From the NCBI GenBank assembly GCA_013399875.1, contig VXAZ01000561.1, forward strand, positions 975,341 to 1,039,340: DNA of 64,000 nucleotides, read 5' to 3'. This DNA comes from Gymnorhina tibicen (taxonomy: Eukaryota > Chordata > Aves > Passeriformes > Artamidae). Positions 1-10,600 of this stretch are shown here, piece after piece. The notes below the pieces were generated by a model. It had not been told where the DNA came from. It searched no databases and saw only the letters and a program-made list of their open reading frames with translations. Each line of letters begins with the position of its first letter. Position 1 is the first letter of the stretch. The translations under genes were made by a program, and so were the position numbers.

Positions 1-91
1 AGCTCCCCTTGCCATGTGCCCTTCCCAAATGGTGGAAGGATCCCGGACGAATCCCCATCTTGTGCGGAAAAGCCACATTTTGAAAAGCCAG

Positions 92-540
92 TGTCCACAA
101 AGAAGACAGAGGAGTCCTGCAACTTTATTTGAATAAAGGGAGAGAGTCCACTGGGGCATATGCCCGTGGGGTTTTCTCTCTCTCAGTTTTGGAGGACGCA
201 GCCTCCTTTTATCCTAAACTCCCGGCTGCATGTTGCCCTCTTCCTTTCCCCATCGGCTGAGGTACTAGGAAGGTGCAGCCTTCCCGAACCACCTACCACA
301 TATTCCCTCCTTGAATATGTAATGTTCCCCCAAAGTTCAGAAACTCAGGCTTGTGTGGACCCATTTGTCTGTTTCAGGAGTCAAATTGTCTGGGTTCTGT
401 AACAAACCTGCGGCTTGAAATTGGTAGAGAGACATTAAGACGCATTTCAAAGACATTAACACCCATACCCTCACCCATGGAATTGTTTGTAAAGACATTA
501 GCACACATCTTTCCTATCAAGTCTCTCAGGAAAATTAATC
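92..540 (-). mobile_element. LTR-like endogenous retrovirus fragment, copy A
   Basis: The stretch from 92 begins TGTCCA and shares a clear ordered series of blocks with the copy starting at 560: a GACAGAGGAGTC block, ACTTTATTTGAATA, a GGAGGA-GCAGCCTCCTTTT block, and GGCTGAGGTACT. Read on the minus strand the TTTATT becomes an AATAAA poly(A) signal near the TG...CA end, as in a retroviral LTR. The similarity is strong for about the first 200 bases and fades after about 300, so the right end is a guess. No coding remnant is recognised between the two copies. A diverged avian ERV LTR is the best reading. The family name is not known to me. Confidence 0.55.
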
Positions 541-559
541 CACAAACACCAGAGGTTTA

Positions 560-1090
560 TGTCCAAAAAGGAGACAGAGGAGTCATGTTACTTTATTTGA
601 ATAGAGGGAGAGGTCATGGGCATTTCCCATGGGCTCTCTCAAGTTGGAGGATGCAGCCTCCTTTTTATCCTAATTTCCTGGCCGCATTTCCCTCTCTTTT
701 TCCCCACTGGCTGAGGTACTTGAGAGGTACAGACTTCCCAAATTGCCTAGTAAAGACCCCCTTCTAATGTGTACCTTCCCCCTTTTTTTTTTCTTTTTCC
801 TTGTGTCTCTGTTCTTTTTCTCTACGTCCAGGGATTGAACACAGTCTTGAGTGAGTAACAGTCTTTGTCAATTAGCGGTAATTCCTATGGAATTTATGGT
901 TCCTCCCATTGCTTCTTTCGCCTCTCAGTATCTGGCTTTGTCTACAGCAGGCCCACAGCTTGTTTGTAAAGACACCTCCTTCTCATTCCTTTCAAAGTCC
1001 AACTATAAACTAGGTCCCAGGGTAGTCCTTAATCAGGTATAGAACTCTGATAATACTTTTTTAAGGTAAAGAATAGTTCTCACATCAATA
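560..1090 (-). mobile_element. LTR-like endogenous retrovirus fragment, copy B
   Basis: This is the second copy of the element at 92. It starts TGTCCA at 560 with the same block order and the same minus-strand AATAAA, and its clear similarity runs to about 770. Weaker shared words further on, such as TTGTTTGTAAAGACA, suggest both copies are near 450-500 bp, which would carry this one to about 1090, next to the CISD1 CpG island. A pyrimidine-rich stretch lies at about 778-815. The right boundary is uncertain. Confidence 0.5.
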
Positions 1091-1491
1091 CCCAAGCTTA
1101 TGAGGTTCGAGGGCGCTGTCACTCGGAGGATATCACTTTTCATCTTTCCACAACTACACAGGAGAGGGCTCATACAGCGATCTGTCCTAAGCGTTTTGCA
1201 GAGCTGTTGGGCACTCACAGCACCGCTAGCAGAAGAGAACGGCGGGGCCGTGCCAAGCCATTGTCTGCACAGGACGCACAGCGGTGCCCAACACCCATTT
1301 TACAGCTGCAGAGGCCTCCCTGAGAGACCTGTGCCGGGCGTCTGGCCAGTGACAGCGCTCGTCCACTCGTCCGCTGCTGCTGCTGCTGGTCCTCGCTCCT
1401 CCTTCCTCCTCCTCTTCTCGTTCTTCTTCCTCCTCCTCCTACTATCCCGCACATCCCATACCCTCCACCTCTCCCCTGGCCCCTTGTCTTG

Positions 1492-1498
1492 CCGGAAG
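1492..1498 (+). promoter_or_regulatory. ETS/GABPA-type motif CCGGAAG
   Basis: CCGGAAG lies 72-78 bases upstream of the CISD1 ATG. This is the core recognised by ETS factors, including GABPA (NRF2). Position and context, near YY1 and NRF1 motifs in a CpG island, support function. Binding itself is inference. Confidence 0.5.
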
Positions 1499-1517
1499 GT
1501 CTCTAAGGGGCGGCCCC

Positions 1518-1528
1518 GCGGCCATCTT
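1518..1528 (-). promoter_or_regulatory. YY1-type motif
   Basis: GCGGCCATCTT reads AAGATGGCCGC on the minus strand, which is 10 of 11 positions of the core-promoter YY1 consensus AANATGGCGGC. It ends about 40 bases upstream of the CISD1 start codon. YY1 sites at this distance are common in nuclear genes for mitochondrial proteins. A second YY1-like word, AAAATGGCGGG, lies in intron 1 at 1752-1762. Confidence 0.55.
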
Positions 1529-1535
1529 TGGTAGT

Positions 1536-1547
1536 GGCGCGTGCGCG
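1536..1547 (-). promoter_or_regulatory. NRF1-type palindromic motif
   Basis: GGCGCGTGCGCG reads CGCGCACGCGCC on the minus strand. This matches 11 of 12 positions of the NRF1 consensus YGCGCAYGCGCR. It ends 22 bases before the CISD1 ATG. NRF1 is a known activator of nuclear genes for mitochondrial proteins, which fits the product. Confidence 0.6.
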
Positions 1548-1569
1548 GTGCGGCGAGGGAGCAGGAGCG

Positions 1570-1600
1570 ATGGGGCCGGGGCAGAACAGCGCCGTGCGGG
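1570..1600 (+). CDS. CISD1: CISD1 coding exon 1
   Basis: The exon holds 10 codons plus one base, reading [10 protein letters not shown], followed by donor GTATGG at 1601. The ATG has G at -3 and G at +4, a good initiation context. I chose this exon because its last G plus TT from exon 2 makes the valine of the conserved VEWIAA segment. No other start in the CpG island gives this phase with a usable donor. The exon is too short to appear as a separate open frame. Confidence 0.88.
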
Positions 1601-4600
1601 GTATGGCCGGCCGGGGGTTCGAAGTGTGACCCGATCGGGGGGGCGGGGCGGGGCAGGGTTGGGGGCACAGGACCGCGCGCGGGCAGGACTGGGGGAGCTT
1701 CTCGGGGGACGGCTCCGCCCGGCGGTTCGCGCCCCGCCGCACCCCCGGGACAAAATGGCGGGCTCCCCCCCCCCCCCCCGCGGGATGCGGGTGGTCTGGG
1801 NGCGGGATGCGGTTGGTCTGGAGGCGGCCGGTGGGATCCGCTCATCACTAAAATCCCTACTGCGGTCGGCGAGGGGGGAACGCGGTGTGGTGGCTCGGCC
1901 TGAGGCCCCCGTCTTTTCCCCCCGTCCAACCCCGCTGCCGTGTGAGGGCCCGGAGCCGCCGAGCACTGTGCCAGGCCTTTGCGGGTGCTTCGGCCCTCGC
2001 AGCGGGCTCGGCCGCGCGCAGGGTTTTATCTGTAGTGGGAACAGCCCGTTTCAACACCACTGTTTTATTTTTGCCTTTCCACCTGTTTGAGTGAAAATTT
2101 CATGGAAACCCGTAAATTTCAGAGGTTTTGTCTGGCTCTCAATGCCCGATACTGTGCAGTAGAGGTAACGGTGACATTTGTGCTGTGTAATGATTGACTT
2201 GAACTGTGCCTGAGGTAGCGTTGTGTGTTTTAAATGCTGTTGCACAACCGGACAGGATGAAAGAGTTGGGCTGGGTGGAGGATAGAATAGAGGGCTGAAG
2301 TACCTAATTTTCTCTAAAAAATGAGCTTCACGTGCACGACTAGTTTCCACTTGCAAAGCTGCTCATGGTTTATGTCCTTAATTCATCAGGCAGATAGTTT
2401 GGGTTTGGGTTTTTTTCGGGGGGTGGGGGAGGGTGGAGACTGCTGGTACAGAGGATGGTGGCAAAGACATTAGTCTAGAATGGGCTATAGTGATGGAAGG
2501 CTATGCTTATTAAAATAATCAAAGCCCTGAGGATGATTTGGTAATAGTTTGCTTGCAGGTTGTGTTCCCAAGGGCAGCTTGCTGTCATTTATAATCTTGC
2601 AAGAATTAGAACAGTTCCTAGATACTAGGAATTGAGCAGAAAAACTTTGTGGAGATGGGAGAAGAATATGCTCCTAAACAAATTGAAAATATCGTCATTA
2701 TCTAAGAAAAAGCATGGGAGCAGCTGATGAAACCAGTCTGGAGGCTGCTCTGTTTAGGAAGAGAGAGCATTAGGTTATTGTGATGTCTGACAAGATTAAA
2801 CTTGATCAGTGCCTTGTTACTGGCAGGTTACAGTTCTTCCTCCATCTGGCATGTGGCTGATAAATTTTGAAAATAATTTATTCTCTACTGAAAACTAGAC
2901 ACCAGAAAGTTACCATATTTTTGTGAGATTTAATTTGTGGTAGCAGTGGGGGAGTTAATTGCTTCTGTGCATGTTTGCCCTTTGGAAGGCAGTGAGTAGC
3001 ACAGCTAAGGCTTTTTGTTTGAGAAGTGTGAATCCTGGCAGGTGTGACCCCCACACCAACCACAGATCTGATCACGGTGACTTGTCTTTTACTGCTTATT
3101 GGTGAAATCCAGCAATCTTTTTCCCTCAGGTGGCCATACGGCTTCAGTTAAATGAAACCTGCCAGTCATAATCCCATTTTTTGTGGATGCTGTGGAGTGG
3201 TAGAAGTGATTTTGTTGGCTTGACTGCTTGGCTTTTACTGTTAGGCTTTTTGTGCATCTAGTTACTCTGGGTGACTTTTCAGTAAGCGAGTATCGTGTTT
3301 CCCCAGCATTGCCTTTCGTGGGCAGTGACACTACTGGACTGTCATGAACAACTCTTGCACAATAATAATCTCTTCATTGGCAACAAAATGAGGAGAAAAA
3401 TGCTTGAAAGTTACAAGCACTTCTGGAGACATAAAATACAGTTTTTCATGTCTGGAGTTATTGCTCTGTGACTTTTGAATAATATAAATATTTTCTAAGC
3501 AGCAGAGGTAACTTCTTGAAAATTGCCTCTTAGGGCTCTCTTGGACTAACTTTATCAGGATGTAGCTCTCCCCCATACAGTTGCTAGAATGTAAATTGAG
3601 CTGAGTTCTTAACAAGGATCTTGGTGGAGGCCACTTCAGTTTCTTAGGGCACTTCTCAGATGGTAAATGTATGTTTTCCTCTGGATAAAATCTCTCCGAG
3701 CTCTCTAGCAGATCCAAAAACTACCTCTGTAGCCTAGATCTGGAAACATTGGAAGCAATGTTCTAGATGTTTAGAGAAAGAAGAGAGGAGAAACTTTGAA
3801 ATAAATCTCTTTCATTAGGGTATGTCCAAAGAATACAGAAGAGAATAAATCCTTATCAGTGTCTTACTGCCATTCTCATCTTCTGATTTTTTCGTTTACT
3901 TCTGTGCACTGCCTGCTCTCCTGAGACTTCATTTTTGAATTTGTTTCCTTCTTTCCATCTCTCTTGCTGTCTCTTCTCTCCTTCATGTGTTAATTTTTCT
4001 GGCATTTTAGCCAAACGTTTTTCCATTGTTTAGTGTTTACCACACAAAACCAATTTTTCTGCCATGTTACACAGGCCTGTTTTGTCTTGTCTTGTAACGT
4101 TGTGGTTTTGTATTATACTAGAATTGGGAGTTCTTTAATAATAACAACTTAAAAGTTGCTCCTACTGCTTTTTATTTTAAGAATAAATAAAAACTCCGTG
4201 ACGCTCCACATCAGTGTTGCTCTGTTAACAGATGCCTCATGCGTGATCTTAACAGTTTGGCAGCAAACTGTTGAATTGGCACCAGAGGTCTCTTGAAACA
4301 GTTTGGAGTATTTTAAATTATCTGAAAAAATGTTCTTCTTCCAGGTGCATTTTATGGTTAACTTAGTTAAAAAGATTAAATGGATGTTCCAGCTTTTCCA
4401 GATCTGTGTGTGAAACGAGACAAAACTTACTGCCTCTGAAACTCTGTAGGATGATTTAAGAGAGAGTCCATTGAATAAGTCCAAATATTTCTTCTAAATT
4501 TTCATGATATTTATTAAGGCAGTTCTGGAATTTAAAGAATAAGACTGCTTTAAATGTTAGGATTTAACGCATTATCGGTTGATAACAGTTTTCCATCCTG

Positions 4601-7600
4601 AAAGGGGAAAAGAGAAGTGGCTCCAGGGAAGTGATGAAAAAAGGTAATACAGTAAAAAAGACATTGCTCTATTATAAGAAAAAATACCTGAAGCTGTTGG
4701 TATGTATACAACTTGCCCGTGTGTGTAAAAGGTGACTCTGGTCCGTGGGAGAAAACATAGAGGATCACTGCAGGATGAGATGATGATTTAATTCATGATC
4801 TCTGCTTGCTGAGCTGGATCTGATGTGCATGGTTATAGGGGATGGCCTATGTGCAGAACAGCTCTTTTGAATGTGCTGCTGATTTTTAGTACAGACTTCT
4901 CTTGCTTGTAATGAGTCACGGATATAGTACCATTTTTTTTTTCCTCTTCTCATTTGCTAAGTTGACTTGGACTTTTGGATAGGTACGAGTAAAGATCAGC
5001 TTCCTTGAGGTGCAGTACCTCAAAAGGTGCTTCAGTTACAGGAGCCATCTATGGTCTTCATTAAAGTCACTCTTTCCCCTTAGATTCCATAAGGGAATGG
5101 ATATGGTCCCCCTGTCCCCTCATCACTTACTTAAAATGCAGGTGAAGATTTGATCCATTGGCAGTGTAGCTTGGGCAATCCTTGCAATTGCTGCTTTCCT
5201 GAAAGCCACGCAATGAGCAGTCCCTTGGTTTGGCTTTTGCTATTGTAGCTGCACTTGACATTTCATCAGGGGTCACTTCGAAGTTGTCAGACCCAGTGTG
5301 TTCCCTAAGCTTGCTGAGCACCTCCTCCCTGCCAGAGCCCTGCTCAAGTGAGACAGGGTAGGGATGCTGCAGTGGCTTTTCTTGGGACAGCTGCTGTCTT
5401 GGATTTAAACTATAGCTGTTCTTTTGTTTAGTTTGGGCTGTTGTGCTAAATTAAAGCAGGTTTTCATAAAATCCTTTTTTAAATTTCATTTCCTCACTTC
5501 TTTATCAAAATTAGTGCCTTACTCTGGCTACTCTGGGGAATAAAGGGTGAGAACTCACTGGATGGATATAAAACACAGCATATATCAACATGGTCTCTGG
5601 GGCTTTTATTGTTTTAAGGAGTTGGGGAGCAGGAAAACGTGCCTGCCCTAAATTCTTCCGTGTTAAAGATGGTTTTCTGTGTTTTGATATCACCTTACTG
5701 TTACAGGAGGGGTTTGTTGCTCCTTTGCAGGGGAGGTCTCCGTGTATGTTGGTCTCTTCTGTGTCATTTACTAAGAAAATGAACTCTGAAGGATTTCAGC
5801 ATCTTTTACTCCTTTAGTAAGACTCTAAAGGAGTGCCTGCCTTCCCTGATCTTACAGGGCTGCAGACACTGTGCAGGTAGTTGTCTAATTCCACATGTTG
5901 CTACAGCCAGACACCTGTGGATCAGTGTGGTGCCTATGAGCTAACACAGTGTTTAGCTGAGGAAAGGGCTTGGTATAGATTTTAGGAAAGTCTGTGGGAC
6001 AGGGACAGAAGACCTTGATACTTTTAGTCCAAGCTCACAGTGGAAATACAGCAAGTCAGTTGGTCATGGAAAGTACAAAAACTAACAAAGGTTTTTGTTT
6101 CTTCCTAGACTTGAACGTAGTGATGTCTTTTGCTCCAGAGATGCCATCTGGCTTGGCATCTAACAAATCCAATTAAAACATAGGACAGGATAGAAATTCC
6201 CAACTGAAGACTGCTCTAATTTTATTAAGTTCTGTAAATGTGCTAAAACTTAAATTCCTGTTTATTTGTCTGTAAACAGAGCTCGCAGTTCATGTGTATG
6301 TAGAAGCGGTGGACAAAAAGCAAGGAAAGAGCAGCCACTTGTTACTCTGAGACGAAACAACCGGGGCTGGTGCTGCAACCCGAATCTTTGGGCCAAAGTC
6401 CAGCATATTTTCATGAAGCAAAGAGAAAACAGAGCCACAAAAAAGTAGGAAAACTTCTTGCAGGAATGGACATTGTACTAAGAAAGACTGCAAAAATTTT
6501 ATCAGTAAATAAAGGGAGGAAAAGTGAGGATGCGAAGTGGTGGAAAGAGGATTTTTAAATTAAAGTTGTCTTGTGGAGATTCAGGACTTAATCTAGTTAA
6601 AATAAACATGTGCTATGATTCTTAAATATAATCTTCTTGGATCCTTGTTCTTTCCTCTGTACCACAGTAGGGATTTAATCTAAGATGGCTTTTGTTACTG
6701 CTGGTAGTATATTTAATAATTTCCCCATTGCCAAACAACTGGCTTTAGTATTTTTAGTTACAAGATGCATTTTATTAAAAGCTTCTCAATGCCCATGCCT
6801 TGCGGGGACAAACCCGCAAGTTTTTGGTTGTTGGTGCTGGCTGTTCTTCTTTAGTGACTTTATTGCAACTGAAACAAGCAACACAGTTTTTTTGCTGCTA
6901 CAGGATGTACTTAACACCTGGTTTAATATGCTGAACTTTGAAATCATGTACTACTGATGTTGATATCAGAGTTTGCTAAATAGAAGAGTGAAAAAACCCT
7001 CAAACCTAAACCAAAACAAAAACATGAAAACTCTGCTAGGTTAATTCTCACCCTTATGTAGAAAGGACTTGGGTGAAGTAGAACTCTGATCAATAGAAAA
7101 GAGCGTATTAACTAGGTGAGAATCAAAGGAAAATACTCCTCTAAAGTAGAGAGTTACTACTACAGAACAAAAAGATCTGTTGGAAAGTAAAAAGGTGTTG
7201 CTGCAAGCATGAAGACATTTACTGCTGAGTAGTTTTGATAGAATGTTGTGGTCAAAACCTGACAATCTCTTGGTTTTTCATCTTTTATTCTAGTTGAATG
7301 GATTGCTGCAATCTCCTTAGCTGCTGGAGCAGCTGCTGTTGGATATCTAGCTTACAAAAAATTTCTCTCTAAAGACAAATGCTGCAAAGCAATGGTGAAT
7401 CCCCATATCCAGAAGGATAACCCCAAGGTAGTCCATGCCTTTGATATGGAAGATCTGGGAGACAAGGCTGTGTACTGTCGTTGTTGGAGGTCTAAGAAGG
7501 TAAGAGAAGAATGAATGGTCCAGTGTTGTTCACGTGCATGCATCTTTCAGCAAAACTATTTTTAAACTGCTTTATTTAGAGGAAACTAAGCTCTTTTCAC

Positions 7601-10600
7601 CTAAACTATTCTGCATTGAGATGTAGCAATATTCTAATCTGTAGAACTATGCAGATTTATGCTGATGCTGAGAGTAAAGCCTGCAGATCAATGCTAATAG
7701 TGGACAAAATGTTTCTGTACCTCTGAAGATCTCTTGAAAAGAAAGCAATTGTCTGGAGCATGGTCATGAATGACAGATACCATTTTGTGTGCTACCTGTG
7801 CTAATACTGAGGTTTATCCAAAACTATTGGCTTGTTGCCAGTAGGAGCTCAGGAAACACAGTCTATGAGGACCTTAAGCACCTTTTTTTGGAGAAAGTTG
7901 GTGGTGTATGCTAGTGCAATCACAGTGGCATACTTTAAGCTCCTATTTTTGAGCAATTAAAAATCTGGCCTAAATAGTAGTCCAGCTTGCTTGCATTTGA
8001 AGTTGGGTTGCCTCAATTGCCTTAAATTAGTGGTAACCTACCCTCTCAATAACAGTACCTCAGATTTAAATCTGATCTTAGAGATGTGTGACACCTGATG
8101 TAGCTGAGATGTTTATACTTTATCTGTAATGGTAGTTCTGGGATCTGTACTGAGAGAAAGCAGATTGCATGATTAATCCTGTCCATCTACCACTGGTGCA
8201 CACTTAAAAACTGTTTTAGAAAGTGCCAGTGTGTGGAGACTGAAATAATACAGACCTTCAAAGCCAGATAACTGCCTTGAAATTTAGCTCTCTCTGCTCC
8301 AGGGAGGTGAATATTCAACTTCTCAAGTCTTAGACATTGGTCTTATTAGGCCAAACTCATCAATTTCCACATGCGGTAACTTCTGGTTCTTGCTGTTGTC
8401 AGATCTAACTTCATTACCCTGCAAGTAGCTCAGGAGTTTACACGTTTGTACCTGAATTTGGTTTTACGGTTTAACACTGCTAAGGATTAAACAGCATTAT
8501 GATTTGATTCTGAAAGAGTCTTGTGGAAGTGGCCTTGTCTTCTCTATTCTGTCTGGAGTCTGAACTGAAAAAACCCCACTTGAATCCTGGTGTTTGTGCT
8601 TTCTGCTTCCTGTTCAGTCTTCTAAACAGAAATGGAAGATAATGTCTGGTTCTACTGGTTGCATTGCAGCTCCTGTCAATTGTTTGCTATTGTTTGATAT
8701 TACCCTTCTTTTGGTGTGAAATAAAAACCTTAAGTACATTTTGGCATGTGTGTAAGGGGTATTGTCAGTTTAGGAACATATTGCCCTACTGAGTTAGAAG
8801 GGAAGCAGATGAGGCTGTAATGAGTGCATTCTTAGAATTCTGATCTGAAGGGTCTTGTAAAGGCGTTGAGGTCAGTGGAAATTTTGGAAGGCATTTGTTT
8901 TCTTTTACTGCTGTTTAACGATGAGTATTTTAGTCAACGTATTCCGCTTCAAAGGCTGTAGTTTCCAGTTTTGTTGCCTTCCTCTTGCTTTGATGGGCTG
9001 ACTTTGCAGAATGGGTAGAATAACCCTTAATATGGTTTGTGTGCTTCTCATATTTGTTATTGCCAGGCAGAAAAGGCTTTTGTGCTGGTCAAATGCTTGT
9101 CATCTTTGGAAGTTGTCAGTTAGCATTATCTGGCTCTTACAGTTCTCAAACTGTTAAAATTTGTAATTACATGGTGTCAGAATGCAGAATGTGTGTATTT
9201 TCAATGCAGGAAATACTTCAAATGCATTAAGTACCTGCCATGTTTTTGTTAAATAGGTGCATGTAAAGGCTAGAAGAAATGTCCTTTTGTATAACTGTGT
9301 GCACTTCTCATGAGATTCAGGCTCACCTGAGGCATGAGACTGTTGATAGAACCAGCTGCATTGGGAACCACAGGATGTTTCTGTTGCACTGATGGTGTGC
9401 ATGCACTTACAGCTGACCCCGCATGGTGTTCCTCTTCTATAGGGAATAACAAAACAGTTGAACTATACCAGAGTATTTTGGAGTAACTCTTGAAAAAAGA
9501 GCAGGATTATGTGCAGTTGTTTTTGTTCGGGGTTTTTTTTTCTGAAATAGAGTACTTAAAAGGCTTTTGTGCTGGTCAAAGTCTTTTTGGAATGTATGTG
9601 TTTCAAAAAAACCACACATAGTATCTTGAAATAAGTTTATCTTGGCACGTAATTGTCTGTTAATAATAAATGGGTGGTTTTTAAAATACCTTTTTCTATT
9701 CAGTGTTGTGCTCTTCAGGCACTTAATAATTGTCCAGTTTAGTGAAATAACCCAGTGCTCAAACTTACCAGTGTAGAGGCAAGAGTTTTGTCTTTAAACT
9801 GTAGTTAAAGTTAGAACACTTGTTTTCTTACTTGTCTTCATTTTTAGGTGTGAGTTGGCGGGGGGGGGGTATTAATTTGCTGTCTTTTTACAATCACCTG
9901 CAGCCTCTGTGTCTTCCAGAGAAGTACTAGTCCCCAGGTTGTGGGTTGAGGAGTACTGCTGCAGATTATCAGCAGAAACAGTGATAGAGAATCTAGACGT
10001 GTTCAGTGTCAAGAGAAATCAGCTGAGCTGTCCAGATCACTGTACAATTCCCCTTGGGTTTGAGCTTTGGCCGCTATTGCTAGCCTGCTTGCTTTATTCG
10101 TAATCGGGGATGAACACATTGTGTCAGGGCCAATCAGTATCTGGTCTTCAAGGTGAAGACCACCCCAAGTGGGTGCTCTGGAAAAGTGGTGTTTCGTTTG
10201 GTGTTCTTTCCTGAGAAGCTCAAGTCTGGTGTACCAGCCCTTTACTGGTGTAGAGCCAGTGTTCTGAGACCAGCTGACCAGTAGGATGAGTTCAGCGCAG
10301 CCACCATTGGTAGCTGTTAAAGATGTCTGGATGCTATCTGAACCTAGGAATCCCACGATTTTTGTTGCTTGAAAACTACAAGTGTTGGTGTTGCTGTAGC
10401 TGGACTTTGGGTTGCCTCCTTCAGGCTTGTGAGATGTTAATGTCTGATGGAAGCTGTGTTGTTGCATCTGTGAAGACCAGTGGACTGTGGTGTTGCATGG
10501 AAAAATGGCCCAGGAACATCTGCTGTTGAGAGCTGGTCAGTGTCCCACAAACATACATTACTGTTTGCTCAGATTTTGTCCAAGTATCTGTCACTATATT

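Larger units (their letters stand above)
1180..2060. promoter_or_regulatory. CISD1: CpG island with the CISD1 promoter and first exon
   Basis: The base composition changes abruptly here to GC- and CpG-rich DNA, in contrast to the AT-rich ERV sequence on the left and intron on the right. It holds an ETS motif, a YY1 motif and an NRF1 motif just upstream of the CISD1 start codon, plus GC boxes in the first intron. No TATA box is seen, which fits a CpG-island housekeeping promoter. A long pyrimidine tract with CTG and TCC repeats lies at about 1373-1440. The transcription start is not visible. The long open frames seen on both strands here reflect high GC content and are not taken as genes. Confidence 0.8.
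1601..7293 (+). other. CISD1: CISD1 intron 1
   Basis: The first 450 bases are the right half of the CpG island, with a G-rich run at 1637-1665 and a single N at 1801. The rest is AT-rich intron with short T and A runs and a G-rich patch at 2417-2436. No gene, RNA or clear transposon is recognised. The open frame near 6266-6448 has no family I know. The intron ends in TTTTATTCTAG. Confidence 0.85.

Noticed and set aside
1300..2090. Long open frames on both strands in the CISD1 CpG island
   Set aside because: They overlap each other, cross the N at 1801, lack family likeness and use a frame different from CISD1 exon 1.
6266..6558. Arginine- and lysine-rich open frames in CISD1 intron 1 that could be an extra exon or old retrocopy
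   Set aside because: No protein family is recognised, the neighbouring frames contain stops, and no splice signal set fits CISD1 phase.
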